From Streptomyces sp. NBC_01216 (lineage in GTDB: Bacteria; Actinomycetota; Actinomycetes; Streptomycetales; Streptomycetaceae): a stretch of 64,000 bases of DNA. The stretch is from NCBI RefSeq assembly GCF_035994945.1, contig NZ_CP108677.1, positions 5,518,001-5,582,000 on the forward strand, in the 5' to 3' direction. The notes under the pieces are model-generated. The model was not told where the DNA came from. It saw nothing but the letters and a program-made list of their open reading frames with translations, and searched no databases. Positions within the stretch are counted from its first letter, which is position 1. Each line of letters starts with the position of its first letter. The position numbers and the translations under genes are program-made. Of this stretch, positions 31,509-41,600 are shown one piece after another.

Positions 31509-31541
31509 CGCAGAACACGGGCGGCATCGGCGCGTCGCCGG
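31476..31541. repeat. perfect 66-base palindrome
   Basis: Arms 31476-31508 and 31509-31541 are exact reverse complements with no spacer; the centre reads GTTCTGCG-CGCAGAAC. One arm is coding sequence of the aldo/keto reductase remnant, the other its inverted copy at the truncation point. This looks like a fold-back rearrangement scar; an assembly artefact cannot be excluded. Confidence 0.9.
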
Positions 31542-31585
31542 GGCGTGTCCTGGACAGCACCAACCGCCACGGCTCATCGAGGGAA

Positions 31586-31616
31586 GGGCGCGACGGGGGT
31601 TCTCCCCGTCGCGCCC
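31586..31616 (-). terminator. hairpin terminator after M43 protease gene
   Basis: Perfect 13-base arms (GGGCGCGACGGGG and CCCCGTCGCGCCC) with a five-base loop lie 36 bases downstream of the metalloprotease stop. Confidence 0.8.
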
Positions 31617-31652
31617 CCTCCGGTTCCCGGAGACCGGGAATCAGAGAAGCGT

Positions 31653-32651
31653 TCAGCCCGCGCGGTACGCGGTCCAGGCGTCGTTCATCCGCGCGGCCTG
31701 GCCCGCGGTGAACTGGTACATGCACGCGTCGTAGGTGTAATCCATGAAGTTGTGGATGGGGTCCACGCCCGACTTGTTCCGGCAGCTGTCACGGCCGGTC
31801 GGGCACTCGTAGGCGGGGCTCTTCTCGGCCGGGGTGTCGCTCACCGAGTCGCCCGAACCGTTACAGCCGCCCTGGAACGTGTGGTAAAGCCCCATCCAGT
31901 GGCCGACCTCGTGGGTGGCGGTGTCGCCCTCGTCGTAGTGGGTGGCGGAGCCGCCCGGCAGCGAGGCGTCGAGGACGACCACACCGTCCATGGACGGGCT
32001 GGACTTGTACGAGGACGGGAAGGTCGCCCAGCCGAGCAGGCCGCCGCCGAGGTTCGCCGTGTAGAAGTTCAGCGCGCCCGCGCCGCCCTTGCGGAGGGTC
32101 TGCTTCATCTGCTTCTCGGCGGTGGAGCCGGAGCTGAGGTTGTACCAGCTCGCGTTGTCCGTGTAGTCGGTCCCGGCCAGGGTGAACTGGAAGTTGGTGT
32201 TCACGTTGCCGGAGCCCTGGCCCGCGTAGGCCGCGTTCAGGACCGCCATCTGGTTGTTGATGGCACCGGAGCTGAGCTTGCCGGCCGACCCACTGTGGAT
32301 GACATGGAAGTAGACCGGGATGTTCACCACGGACGCGGCGGCGGCGAAGCCGCGGGCGTCGGCGCGGGCCGTCGTGAGCTTGCTCTTCAGGTCCGCGTCC
32401 ATGGCCTTGGCCTGGGCGGCGGAGATCTCGTTGGGCTCCGCGGCGTGGGCGGTGGCGCCCTTGACCTTGCGGGCGCTGGAGACGGCGGTGGAGCCGTCCG
32501 CGCAGGCGTCGGCGGAGACGCCTGCGGCGGAGGGGGTGAGGGGGGTGGCCGAAGGGGCGGAAAGCGGTGCCAGCGCCAGGGTTCCGGCCATCACGGCGGT
32601 ACCGAGCATGCGGCGTGACATACGCGGTGATATACGAACAAGAGCACGCAC
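31653..32651 (-). CDS. secreted M43 (pappalysin-type) zinc metalloprotease
   Basis: 332 residues from GTG 32651, with GAGGAG upstream. A basic N-terminus and hydrophobic stretch ([23 protein letters not shown], about 13-36) form a secretory signal. The propeptide region runs to about residue 110. The zinc motif is H247-E248-VG-H251-WMG-LY-H257 (HExxHxxGxxH) and the Met-turn is FMDYTYD. Six or so cysteines after the zinc site fit the M43B group. It probably degrades extracellular proteins. It stands alone between the reductase remnant and phoD. Confidence 0.93.
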   Translation of the reverse strand: MRALVRISPRMSRRMLGTAVMAGTLALAPLSAPSATPLTPSAAGVSADACADGSTAVSSARKVKGATAHAAEPNEISAAQAKAMDADLKSKLTTARADARGFAAAASVVNIPVYFHVIHSGSAGKLSSGAINNQMAVLNAAYAGQGSGNVNTNFQFTLAGTDYTDNASWYNLSSGSTAEKQMKQTLRKGGAGALNFYTANLGGGLLGWATFPSSYKSSPSMDGVVVLDASLPGGSATHYDEGDTATHEVGHWMGLYHTFQGGCNGSGDSVSDTPAEKSPAYECPTGRDSCRNKSGVDPIHNFMDYTYDACMYQFTAGQAARMNDAWTAYRAG

Positions 32652-32840
32652 AGGTGACTCCTCGCGGGGGGTGGGGGGGGAGGAAGTTCCTCGCCATCGC
32701 GGGGAGATTACGGGTCCATGTCAGGTCCTGATGAGCATCGATCAGGCCCATTCATCCATGGTGCATTTCGGTGTATCGGGAAGAAAAACTTCTGCCGGTT
32801 CCGGAGTTTGAGACGAGGACGTAATGAAGGGAGCGATAGA

Positions 32841-32886
32841 GGCGGGTGGTGTGTCCGGATTCGATCGTCCGAACTCACCACCCGCC
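32841..32886 (-). terminator. hairpin downstream of phoD
   Basis: Arms GGCGGGTGGTG (32841-32851) and CACCACCCGCC (32876-32886) pair perfectly over 11 bases around a 24-base loop, 62 bases past the phoD stop. The surrounding gap 32652-32948 is also the upstream region of the metalloprotease gene; no other feature was seen there. Confidence 0.6.
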
Positions 32887-32948
32887 GTGATGATGTGATC
32901 TTCTGTTAACGTGACGGATCATGGCCGAAAATCGACCATGTCATCGAC

Positions 32949-34598
32949 TCAGCGCACCGGCTGGTGCACCCGCTCGACGCGCTGCGTTCCCGTCCGCGTC
33001 CGGTAGGAGCGTGCCCAGGCCGTCGTCGCGTCCGCCCTGGTCCGGTCCGAGACCGTGTAGTAGTCCATCTGCGCCCGCTCCGGCGTCACGTCGAGCACGC
33101 CGTAGCCGTGGTGGTCCATGTCCACCCACTTCACGTGGCGGTTGGTGGCCCGGACCGCCGCGGACGCAACCACCGAGACCGTGCCCGGTGCGACGTGCAG
33201 CATGTCGTCGAGGTTGTCCGACGTCACCGAGGTCACCACGAACTCGGTACCCGCCGACGCCGACAGCGGATACGTCGCCGCTTTCACCGGCACGTCGTTG
33301 GCCCAGGCCATGTGGATGTCACCGGTCAGGAAGACGGTGTTCCGGACGGAGCGCCGCGTCAGATGGTCCAGCAGCTCCCGGCGGTCGTCGGTGTAGCCGT
33401 CCCACTGGTCGGTGTTGACGGCCAGGCCCCCCTTCGGCAGGCCCAGCAACTCCGCCAGCGGACTGAGCAGATGGGCGGGCAGGGAGCCGAAGGCCACCGG
33501 TGAGATCATCACCGAGGTGCCGACCAGCTTCCACTGGGCGTCCGAGCCCGCGAGGCCCGCCTTCAGCCAGTCCAGCTGGGCCCGCCCGGTCATCGTGCGC
33601 TCCGGGTCGTCCACCTCGCCGCTGCCGACGCCCGCCTGCCGGGAGCGGAAGGACCGCAGGTCGAGCAGGTGCAGATCGGCCAGCCTGCCGAAGCGCAGGC
33701 GCCGGTACACGGTGCCCTCGGTGGAGGCGCGGACCGGCATCCACTCGAAGTACGCCTGCTTCGCGGCGGCGACCCGGGCCGCCCACTCGCCCTCGGCGCC
33801 GGGCGTGTGGTTCTCCGCCCCGCCCGACCAGGCGTCGTTGGCGAACTCGTGGTCGTCCCAGATGGCGATCACGGGATGGGCGGCGTGCAGCGCCTGCAGG
33901 TCGGCGTCCGTCTTGTACGTCCCGTGCCGGGTGCGGTAGTCGGCCAGCGAGACGATCTCGTGCTCGGGCGCGTGCCGTCGGACGGTGTACTTCGCCTCCG
34001 GATAGGCGCCGCCGGCGTACTCGTAGATGTAGTCGCCCAGGTGCAGGACCGCGTCCAGGTCCGCCCGGCCGGCGAGATGGCGGTAGGCGGAGAAGTAGCC
34101 GGCTTCCCAGTTGGCGCACGAGACCACGCCGAACCGGATGCCGGGCGCGGCACTGTCCGGCGCGGGGGCGGTGCGGGTGCGGCCCACCGGGGAGACGGTC
34201 CCGCCGGCCGTGAAGCGGAAGTGGTAGGTGGTCGCCGGGCGGAGCCCGCGGACGTCGGCCTTGACCGTGTGGTCGGAGGTCGCGGTCGCGGTCGCCGTGC
34301 CCCGGGCCACGGTCCGGGCGAAGGCGCGGTCCTCGGCGATCTCCCAGCCGACCGCGACGTCGGGGCCGGTGCGCGAACCCGGCACGGCCTCGGCGGTCGG
34401 CGTGACGCGCGTCCAGAGCAGGACGCCGTCGGGCAGCGGGTCGCCGGAGGCGACGCCGTGAAGGAAGGTGGGGGCCTCGTCGTCCGCGAGGGCGGGGGAA
34501 GCGGCTCCCACCAGGGCCGGTGCGGCGGCCGCCGTGACGGCGGCGGCCTTGACGACCGTGCGGCGGGTGGGTGCGGGGGGTATGAATCGTCTGGTCAC
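32949..34598 (-). CDS. phoD: secreted alkaline phosphatase PhoD
   Basis: 549 residues from GTG 34598. The N-terminus has a twin-arginine signal ([18 protein letters not shown], Arg12-Arg13) with a probable cleavage near SPALADD. An N-terminal beta domain is followed by the metallophosphatase domain. Metal-binding stretches are [29 protein letters not shown] and [10 protein letters not shown]. PhoD is a phosphodiesterase and phosphatase exported by Tat that scavenges phosphate. In Streptomyces phoD is PhoP-controlled; no clear tandem PHO box was found upstream here. Confidence 0.93.
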   Translation of the reverse strand: MTRRFIPPAPTRRTVVKAAAVTAAAAPALVGAASPALADDEAPTFLHGVASGDPLPDGVLLWTRVTPTAEAVPGSRTGPDVAVGWEIAEDRAFARTVARGTATATATSDHTVKADVRGLRPATTYHFRFTAGGTVSPVGRTRTAPAPDSAAPGIRFGVVSCANWEAGYFSAYRHLAGRADLDAVLHLGDYIYEYAGGAYPEAKYTVRRHAPEHEIVSLADYRTRHGTYKTDADLQALHAAHPVIAIWDDHEFANDAWSGGAENHTPGAEGEWAARVAAAKQAYFEWMPVRASTEGTVYRRLRFGRLADLHLLDLRSFRSRQAGVGSGEVDDPERTMTGRAQLDWLKAGLAGSDAQWKLVGTSVMISPVAFGSLPAHLLSPLAELLGLPKGGLAVNTDQWDGYTDDRRELLDHLTRRSVRNTVFLTGDIHMAWANDVPVKAATYPLSASAGTEFVVTSVTSDNLDDMLHVAPGTVSVVASAAVRATNRHVKWVDMDHHGYGVLDVTPERAQMDYYTVSDRTRADATTAWARSYRTRTGTQRVERVHQPVR

Positions 34599-34738
34599 GG
34601 CCAGTCAGATTACTGGTCGGTACGTCGAACGGGCAGACGAAAACAGGAATGTTCGCCCACGGCTCGGACCCTGTACGGCTCGGGCGCTTCCGAGGCCGCG
34701 GAGGCACTCCGGCGGCGGTGTCTTCGGACGGCGGGGCC

Positions 34739-34780
34739 GGGGTGCGGCTCGTCGCGCCGGAGCCGGGCGAGCCGCACCCC
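34739..34780 (-). terminator. hairpin after the small secreted protein gene
   Basis: Perfect 13-base arms (GGGGTGCGGCTCG and CGAGCCGCACCCC) with a 16-base loop end five bases before the stop codon of the minus-strand gene at 34786. Confidence 0.75.
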
Positions 34781-34785
34781 TCCGG

Positions 34786-35178
34786 CTACGCGGTGCCGCG
34801 CTTGGTGGTGCAGTACTGCGGAGTGCCGGAGTATCCGTCACGCAGGCAGACCTGGAGTGAGACGCGGATGCCTTCGCCGATCTCGAAGTCGCGGGTGACG
34901 CAACCGTTGTTGGAGCCGTTGGCGTCGTCGACGCGCTCGTAGTGCGAGGCCCTGGAGTCGGTCCATATCAGATGGGCCACCGCCCGCTTTCCGTCCGAAC
35001 GGTTGTCGCAGACGGTCACGCTTTCCCCGTAAGCGCGGAAGCTGGCGGTACCCGAGTCCCAGGGGTCCGAGGTGGCGACGTAGACGTCGGTCCCGGCCGA
35101 GGCGGGCGTGGCCGCCAGAAAGAGGGCCGCACCCGTTGCGGCGACGGTGGTCGTCATTCTCGCCATACGTGACTTCAT
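34786..35178 (-). CDS. small secreted protein of unknown function
   Basis: 130 residues from ATG 35178, with GGGAGA upstream. A signal peptide is clear (MKSRMARMTTTVAATGAALFL, cleavage likely after ASA near residue 28). The mature part of about 100 residues has four cysteines (in VCDNRS, NGCVTR, QVCLRD and QYCTTK), probably two disulfides, and no recognised family. It has its own hairpin terminator. No function is proposed. Confidence 0.75.
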   Translation of the reverse strand: MKSRMARMTTTVAATGAALFLAATPASAGTDVYVATSDPWDSGTASFRAYGESVTVCDNRSDGKRAVAHLIWTDSRASHYERVDDANGSNNGCVTRDFEIGEGIRVSLQVCLRDGYSGTPQYCTTKRGTA

Positions 35179-35486
35179 GACACATCTCCCGTGGTCAGTT
35201 GAGAAAAGTGGCGGCGATCAAGATCGCTTGTCTGTCATGTATAGCTACGGACGGACGGCCGGGTCAAGGAATTAATCGAACGCCCGCACGAGAGGCGGGG
35301 TGATATGCCACCCACTGGACGCCGGTCGGGTCGCATCTGCGTGCGTGAGGCCGGACCGCGGGCGTGCGTGAGGGGGATCGCCGGGACCGGGCCGGCCGTC
35401 GACGGCTGCCGGCCCGCCCGTCACCGGCCCGCGGAACCGGAAACGGGCCGCCGGATGATCCGACGGCCCGTCACAGCGGCCCGAGG
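35179..35486. other. intergenic region with dsbA-like gene terminator
   Basis: 308 bases. The first part is the upstream region of the small secreted protein gene, with an AT-rich patch near 35235-35275 that may contain its promoter. The part near 35443-35471 is the terminator of the next minus-strand gene. No coding sequence is supported. Confidence 0.6.
35443..35471 (-). terminator. hairpin terminator after thioredoxin-fold protein
   Basis: Arms of 14 bases with one mismatch (ACGGGCCGCCGGAT and ATCCGACGGCCCGT) lie 16 bases after the stop of the gene at 35487. Confidence 0.75.
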
Positions 35487-36263
35487 TCAGGCGACGCCGA
35501 GCTTCTGCAGCTCCGCGGGCAGGCTGTCCTGGTCGACGTCCTTGCCGTCGATGCGGATCGTGGGCGTGCCCTTGATTCCGGCGGTGTTGAACTGCTCGAC
35601 CATCTCCAGCGCCCACTTGTCGTAGGTGCCCTTGTCCATCGCGTCCTTGAACGCGGCGTTCCCCTTCAGCGCCTTGACGTTGTCCGCGACCTTCAGCAGG
35701 TAGGCGTCGTCGGCGAACTCGTCCTTCGTCTCCTCGGGGTGGTGATCTCCCGAGTAGAGAAGGCTGTGGTACTGGACGAACGCCTCCGTGCTCACGTCGA
35801 GTGCCGCACCCAGCGCGCTGATGGCGTTCTTGGAGCCGCTGCCGCCCATGTTGCCGTCGATGATCGACCCGAGGTGCACCTTGAGCGTGAACTTCCCGTC
35901 GGTCGCCCCCTTCTTGAGGCTTTCGCCGGTGGTCTGCTCGAAGGCCGCGCAGGCGGGGCACCGCATGTCCTCGTAGACGTCGACCACCGTCTTGCCCTTG
36001 CCGAGCGAGATGGTCGTGCCGTTCTCACCGGAGGTGTTGGCGGGCTTGACGAGGGCCTTGTCCTTCGCCGCCTCCCACTGGGGCGGCTTGTTGGCCTGGA
36101 CGACGAGGTAGCCGGCGCCGCCGGCCACGGCCAGCAGTGCGACGGCCGACACGCCGACGGTCAGCTGGCGGCGGACCTTGTCCTTCTTGGCCTGGCGTTC
36201 GCGCTCGACGCGCAGTCGCTCGCGGGCGGCTGTCTTGTTCGCGTGGCTGTTGCGTGCACTCAT
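35487..36263 (-). CDS. membrane-anchored DsbA/thioredoxin-fold protein
   Basis: 258 residues from ATG 36263, with GGAGAT upstream; the longer frame to 36407 overlaps the neighbour and is not coding. A charged N-terminal segment of 34 residues (inside) leads to one membrane helix (about 35-56), then an extracellular thioredoxin fold with active site CPAC at 102-105 (YEDMRCPACAAFEQ). A cis-Pro loop is seen at GIKGTPTIRIDG. It belongs to the DSBA-like thioredoxin_4 group, which form or rearrange disulfides in exported proteins. Several cysteine-containing secreted proteins are encoded nearby. Confidence 0.9.
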   Translation of the reverse strand: MSARNSHANKTAARERLRVERERQAKKDKVRRQLTVGVSAVALLAVAGGAGYLVVQANKPPQWEAAKDKALVKPANTSGENGTTISLGKGKTVVDVYEDMRCPACAAFEQTTGESLKKGATDGKFTLKVHLGSIIDGNMGGSGSKNAISALGAALDVSTEAFVQYHSLLYSGDHHPEETKDEFADDAYLLKVADNVKALKGNAAFKDAMDKGTYDKWALEMVEQFNTAGIKGTPTIRIDGKDVDQDSLPAELQKLGVA

Positions 36264-36304
36264 GATGATGATCTCCGTCGGGAGGAGGAATACGGACCGG
36301 GTGC

Positions 36305-36988
36305 TCAGGCGACGAGGCCCGGGCACGGCGGTCCCCGCCGGCCGACGGAGTGCACGAGGAGACGCGTACGGGACCGGCGCGGCCGGTCCTGGGGAAGGCG
36401 GTCGCACCCGTGGGCGGGCCGGGGCGACCCGAAGAGGGCGGCCACCAGCAGCAGCGGCCGGAACGCGAACGCCGCCACGGCGCGGACCAGCCGTGCGAGT
36501 CCCCGTTCACCATGGCGCAGCCACCCCGCCGCGCAGAGCCCGACCGACACGTGGGCGGCCAGCAGCAGCCACGGGAGGGCGGGGTCGGACGTGTGGAGCA
36601 GGGCCGCCACATGGCCGCTGTCGGGAGCGGTCACCCCCGACAGCGGGGCGACCGGCGGACCGCCGCAGAGCACGTCCACGCCGACCGCCCGCAGCGATCC
36701 CGCGATGGGTCCGCCGGCCGGGCCGTAACAGACCGCCTGCCCGGTCGTGAACACCGTATCGGCGGCCAGCTCCAGCGGGACGAGCAGTGCGGCGATCGGC
36801 CCGAAGCGGCGCTCCCGGCCGGCCAGCGCGTACGCCGCGGCGAACACCCCGGCCGCGATCAGGCCCACGGTCGGCAGCGGCAGGGGAACCCGGGACAGCA
36901 GGACGTGGGAGCCGGCGGACAGCGTCACGACCAGAGCCGTGAAGAGCGCCGCCCGCAGCGTCCTGAGCCGCGTCCCAGATATGTCCAT
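36305..36988 (-). CDS. membrane protein of unknown function
   Basis: 227 residues from ATG 36988. About five hydrophobic segments (near residues 14-30, 40-57, 62-80, 137-155 and 172-187) alternate with short loops. A Cys-containing extracellular loop has CYGPAGG and DVLCGGPP. The tail (about 190-227) is Arg/Pro-rich. It lies 41 bases upstream of the thioredoxin-fold gene on the same strand, so the two probably form an operon. It does not show the CxxC motifs of VKOR or DsbD, so a role in disulfide chemistry is only suggested by position. No family recognised. Confidence 0.65.
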   Translation of the reverse strand: MDISGTRLRTLRAALFTALVVTLSAGSHVLLSRVPLPLPTVGLIAAGVFAAAYALAGRERRFGPIAALLVPLELAADTVFTTGQAVCYGPAGGPIAGSLRAVGVDVLCGGPPVAPLSGVTAPDSGHVAALLHTSDPALPWLLLAAHVSVGLCAAGWLRHGERGLARLVRAVAAFAFRPLLLVAALFGSPRPAHGCDRLPQDRPRRSRTRLLVHSVGRRGPPCPGLVA

Positions 36989-37049
36989 AGCGCTGGAGAG
37001 TGTGCCACGACTTCGTGTAGGACCCCCTAAGGGGACCCTGTGAAGCGGG

Positions 37050-38372
37050 CTACAGGCCCGGGATCCGCCCGTTGCGGAACAGGTCCACGAAGATCTGGTG
37101 ATCGGCGCGCGCCCGGCTGCCGTAGCGATGCGCGAAGTCCACCAGGAGTACCTCGAAGCCCTCCTCGTCGGCGGCGATCGCCGTGTCGATGGCCCGTTCC
37201 GTGGAGAACGGCACCAGCGAGTGGCCGCTGGACTCGTCCGCCGCCGCGTGCATGGTCGCCGTCGCCCGGCCCAGGTCGGCCACGGTGGCCGCGATCTCCT
37301 CCGGGTCGTCGATGTCCGACCAGTCCAGGTCCACCGCGTACGGCGAGACCTCCGCCACCAGCTGCCCCCTGCCGTCCAGCTCGGTCCAGCCCAGCCACGG
37401 GTCCGTGTGTGCCTGCAGCGCCCTCTGCGAGATGACGGTGCGGTGCCCCTCGTGCCGGAAGTACTCCCGTACCGAGGCGTCCGTCACGTGGCGGGAGACC
37501 GCGGGCGTCTGCGCCTGCTTCAGGTAGATCACCACGTCGTTCTCGAGGGCGTCGCTGTTGCCCTCGAGCAGGATGTTGTACGAGGGGAGGCCGGCCGAGC
37601 CGATGCCGATCCCGCGCCGGCCGACCACGTCCTTGACACGGTACGAGTCGGGCCGGGCCAGGCTGGCCTCGGGCAGCGTCTCCAGATAGCCGTCGAACGC
37701 CGCCAGGACCTTGTGGCGGGTCGCCGCGTCCAGCTCGACCGAGCCGCCGCCAGGGGCGAACCGGCGCTCGAAGTCGCGGATCTCCGTCATCGAGTCCAGC
37801 AGGCCGAACCGGGTGCGGGAACGGGCGTGGCGCAGTGCGTCGAGGAGCGGACCCTCGGCGCTGTCCAGATCGAAGGGCCGCGGCTCGTCGTGCTTGGCTC
37901 CCGTGGCCAGCACGTGGATCCGTTCCCGGTACGCGGCGGCGCAGACCCGCACGAGCGCCGTGATCTGCTCGTCGGAGAGCGCCTTGGCGTAGCCGATCAG
38001 TGCCAGCGAGGCGGCCAGCCGCTTCAGATCCCAGGTGAAGGAACCGACGTATGCCTCGTCGAAGTCGTTGACGTTGAAGACCAGCCGGCCGGTGGCGTCC
38101 ATGTAGGTGCCGAAGTTCTCCGCGTGGAGGTCGCCGTGGATCCAGACCCGGCCGGTGCGCTCGTCCACGTAGGGGCCGCCCTGCCGCTCGTCGGCCAGGT
38201 CGGCGTAGAACAGACACGCCGTCCCCCGGTAGAACGCGAAGGCCGATCCGGCCATCTTCCGGAACTTGACCCGGAAGGCCGCGGGGTCGGCGGAGAGAAG
38301 CTCCCCGAAGGCGGTGCCGAAGACGGCGAGGATCTGCTCGCCGCGGGCCGCTGCGGGCTCGGTGACCAACAT
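37050..38372 (-). CDS. DUF2252 kinase-like protein
   Basis: 440 residues from ATG 38372 (MLVTEPAAARGEQILAVFGT), with GGAGG nine bases upstream; the frame remains open to 38954 only as antisense shadow of dnaE. DUF2252 signatures are MAGSAFAFYRG, VWIHGDLHAENFGTY and FNVNDFDEAYVGSFTWDLKRLA. HGDLHxxN followed by NDFDE resembles the catalytic loop and metal-binding Asp of aminoglycoside and choline kinases, so phosphotransfer is inferred; no substrate is known. It is transcribed away from dnaE across a 235-base shared upstream region. Confidence 0.88.
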   Translation of the reverse strand: MLVTEPAAARGEQILAVFGTAFGELLSADPAAFRVKFRKMAGSAFAFYRGTACLFYADLADERQGGPYVDERTGRVWIHGDLHAENFGTYMDATGRLVFNVNDFDEAYVGSFTWDLKRLAASLALIGYAKALSDEQITALVRVCAAAYRERIHVLATGAKHDEPRPFDLDSAEGPLLDALRHARSRTRFGLLDSMTEIRDFERRFAPGGGSVELDAATRHKVLAAFDGYLETLPEASLARPDSYRVKDVVGRRGIGIGSAGLPSYNILLEGNSDALENDVVIYLKQAQTPAVSRHVTDASVREYFRHEGHRTVISQRALQAHTDPWLGWTELDGRGQLVAEVSPYAVDLDWSDIDDPEEIAATVADLGRATATMHAAADESSGHSLVPFSTERAIDTAIAADEEGFEVLLVDFAHRYGSRARADHQIFVDLFRNGRIPGL

Positions 38373-38607
38373 CGAGGGTGCCTCCTGGGACGGGACGTGG
38401 CGTGAAACCGGCACATGACAAAACGGACGGGCGTTCCCTGTCGCTCGACGCGTGACGCTACCTCCGAGTGCCCGCCGCCCGGGAGCCCGGAGACGTAGAC
38501 TTCCACGCTGACCCCCCAGACTGTCCGCAGCCTGTCGCCCACCCGTGGCCCGACCGCCGCTCTCCTCGAGGCGTGTCGCGCCGCAGCGTTCCCGGAGGAC
38601 TCCCGCC

Positions 38608-41600
38608 GTGACCAAGCCGCCCTTCACGCACCTCCACGTCCACACCCAGTACTCGCTGCTGGACGGTGCCGCGCGGCTCAAGGACATGTTCGAGGCGTGC
38701 AACGAGATGGGCATGTCCCACATCGCGATGTCCGACCACGGCAACCTGCACGGGGCGTACGACTTCTTCCACTCCGCGAAGAAGGCCGGGGTGACGCCGA
38801 TCATCGGCATCGAGGCATACGTCGCCCCGGAATCGCGGCGCAACAAGCGGAAGATCCAGTGGGGCCAGCCGCACCAGAAGCGGGACGACGTCTCCGGTTC
38901 CGGCGGATACACCCACAAGACCATCTGGGCGGCGAACGCCACCGGGCTGCACAACCTCTTCCGGCTGTCCTCCGACGCCTACGCCGAGGGCTGGCTGCAG
39001 AAGTGGCCCCGGATGGACAAGGAGACCATCTCCCAGTGGTCCGAGGGCCTGATCGCCTCCACCGGCTGCCCCTCGGGCGAACTGCAGACCCGGCTGCGCC
39101 TCGGCCAGTTCGACGAGGCCCTGAAGTCCGCCTCCGAGTACCAGGACATCTTCGGCAAGGACCGGTACTTCCTGGAGCTGATGGACCACGGCATCGAGAT
39201 CGAGCGCCGGGTGCGCGACGGCCTCCTGGAGATCGGCAGGAAGCTCGGCATCCCGCCGCTGGTCACCAACGACTCGCACTACACGTACGCCGACGAGGCG
39301 ACCGCCCACGACGCCCTGTTGTGCATCCAGACCGGCAAGAACCTCTCCGACCCGGACCGTTTCCGGTTCGACGGCACGGGCTACTACCTGAAGTCCACCG
39401 ACGAGATGTACGCCATCGACGCCTCGGACGCCTGGCAGGAGGGCTGCGCCAACACGCGCCTGGTGGCCGAGCAGATCGACACCACCGGCATGTTCGTGGA
39501 GAAGAACCTCATGCCGAGGTTCGACATCCCGGAGGGCTACACCGAGGTCAGCTGGTTCCGCGAGGAGACCATGCGCGGCATGGAACGCCGCTTCCCCGGA
39601 GGCATCCCCGAGGACCGGCTCAAGCAGGCCGAGTACGAGATGGACACCATCATCTCGATGGGCTTCCCGGGGTACTTCCTCGTCGTCGCCGACTTCATCA
39701 TGTGGGCCAAGAAGCAGGGCATCGCGGTCGGCCCCGGCCGAGGCTCCGCGGCCGGCTCGATCGTCGCGTACGCCATGGGCATCACGGACCTCGACCCGAT
39801 CCCGCACGGACTGATCTTCGAGCGCTTCCTCAACCCCGAGCGCATCTCGATGCCCGATGTCGACATCGACTTCGACGAGCGCCGGCGCGTCGAGGTGATC
39901 CGCTACGTGACCGAGAAGTACGGCGCCGACAAGGTCGCCATGATCGGCACGTACGGCAAGATCAAGGCGAAGAACGCGATCAAGGACTCCGCCCGCGTCC
40001 TCGGCTACCCGTACGCCATGGGCGACCGGCTCACCAAGGCCATGCCCGCCGACGTGCTCGGCAAGGGCATCGACCTCAACGGCATCACCGACCCCTCACA
40101 CCCGCGCTACAGCGAGGCCGGCGAGATCCGGGCGATGTACGAGAACGAGCCGGACGTGAAGAAGGTCATCGACACCGCCCGGGGCGTCGAGGGACTGGTC
40201 CGGCAGATGGGCGTCCACGCGGCCGGCGTGATCATGTCCAGCGAACCCATCGTCGACCACGCCCCGATCTGGGTGCGGCACACCGACGGCGTCACCATCA
40301 CACAGTGGGACTACCCCCAGTGCGAGTCGCTCGGCCTGCTGAAGATGGACTTCCTCGGCCTGCGCAACCTCACCATCATGGACGACGCCGTCAAGATGGT
40401 GAAGGCCAACAAGGGCGTCGACCTCGACCTGCTGGCACTGCCGCTGGACGACCCGAAGACCTTCGAACTGCTCCAGCGCGGTGACACCCTCGGCGTCTTC
40501 CAGTTCGACGGCGGCCCCATGCGGTCGCTGCTGCGGCTGATGAAGCCCGACAACTTCGAGGACATCTCCGCCGTGTCCGCCCTGTACCGGCCGGGCCCGA
40601 TGGGCATGAACTCGCACACGAACTACGCCCTGCGCAAGAACAAGCAGCAGGAGATCACGCCGATCCACCCGGAGCTGGAGAAGCCCCTGGAAGAGGTGCT
40701 CGCGGTCACCTACGGCCTGATCGTCTACCAGGAGCAGGTGCAGAAGGCCGCCCAGATCATCGCCGGGTACTCCCTCGGCGAGGCCGACATCCTCCGCCGC
40801 GTGATGGGCAAGAAGAAGCCCGAGGAACTGGCCAAGAACTTCACCATCTTCCAGGCCGGCGCCCGGAAGAACGGCTACAGCGACGAGGCCATCCAGGCAC
40901 TCTGGGACGTTCTGGTCCCCTTCGCCGGCTACGCCTTCAACAAGGCGCACTCCGCCGCGTACGGCCTGGTCTCCTACTGGACCGCCTACCTCAAGGCCAA
41001 TCACCCGGCCGAGTACATGGCGGGCCTGTTGACCTCGGTCAAGGACGACAAGGACAAGTCCGCGGTCTACCTGAACGAGTGCCGGCGCATGGGCATCAAG
41101 GTCCTGCCGCCCAACGTCAACGAGTCGGAGTCGAACTTCGCCGCCCAGGGCGACGACGTGATCCTCTTCGGCCTCTCCGCGGTCCGGAACGTCGGCACCA
41201 ACGTCGTCGAGTCGATCATCAGGTCACGCAAGGCGAAGGGGAAGTACAGCACCTTCCCCGACTTCCTCGACAAGGTCGAGGCGGTCGTCTGCAACAAGCG
41301 GACCGTCGAGTCGCTGATCAAGGCCGGCGCCTTCGACGAGATGGGCCATACCCGCAAGGGCCTGGTCGCCCACCACGAACCGATGATCGACAACGTGGTG
41401 GCCGTCAAGCGCAAGGAGGCCGAGGGACAGTTCGACCTCTTCGGCGGGATGGGCGACGAGGCGAGCGACGAGCCGGGATTCGGTCTCGACGTCGAGTTCT
41501 CCGACGTCGAGTGGGAGAAGTCGTACCTGCTCGCCCAGGAGCGCGAGATGCTCGGCCTCTACGTCTCCGACCATCCCCTCTTCGGCATCGAGCACGTCCT

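Noticed and set aside
31509..31725. N-terminal part of the aldo/keto reductase frame
   Set aside because: The open frame continues, but the residues do not match the reductase family and include the inverted palindrome arm; treated as post-break sequence.
34599..34720. PHO box upstream of phoD
   Set aside because: Single GTTCGCCCACG-like sequence in the wrong orientation, without the tandem 11-base repeats needed for PhoP; not supported.
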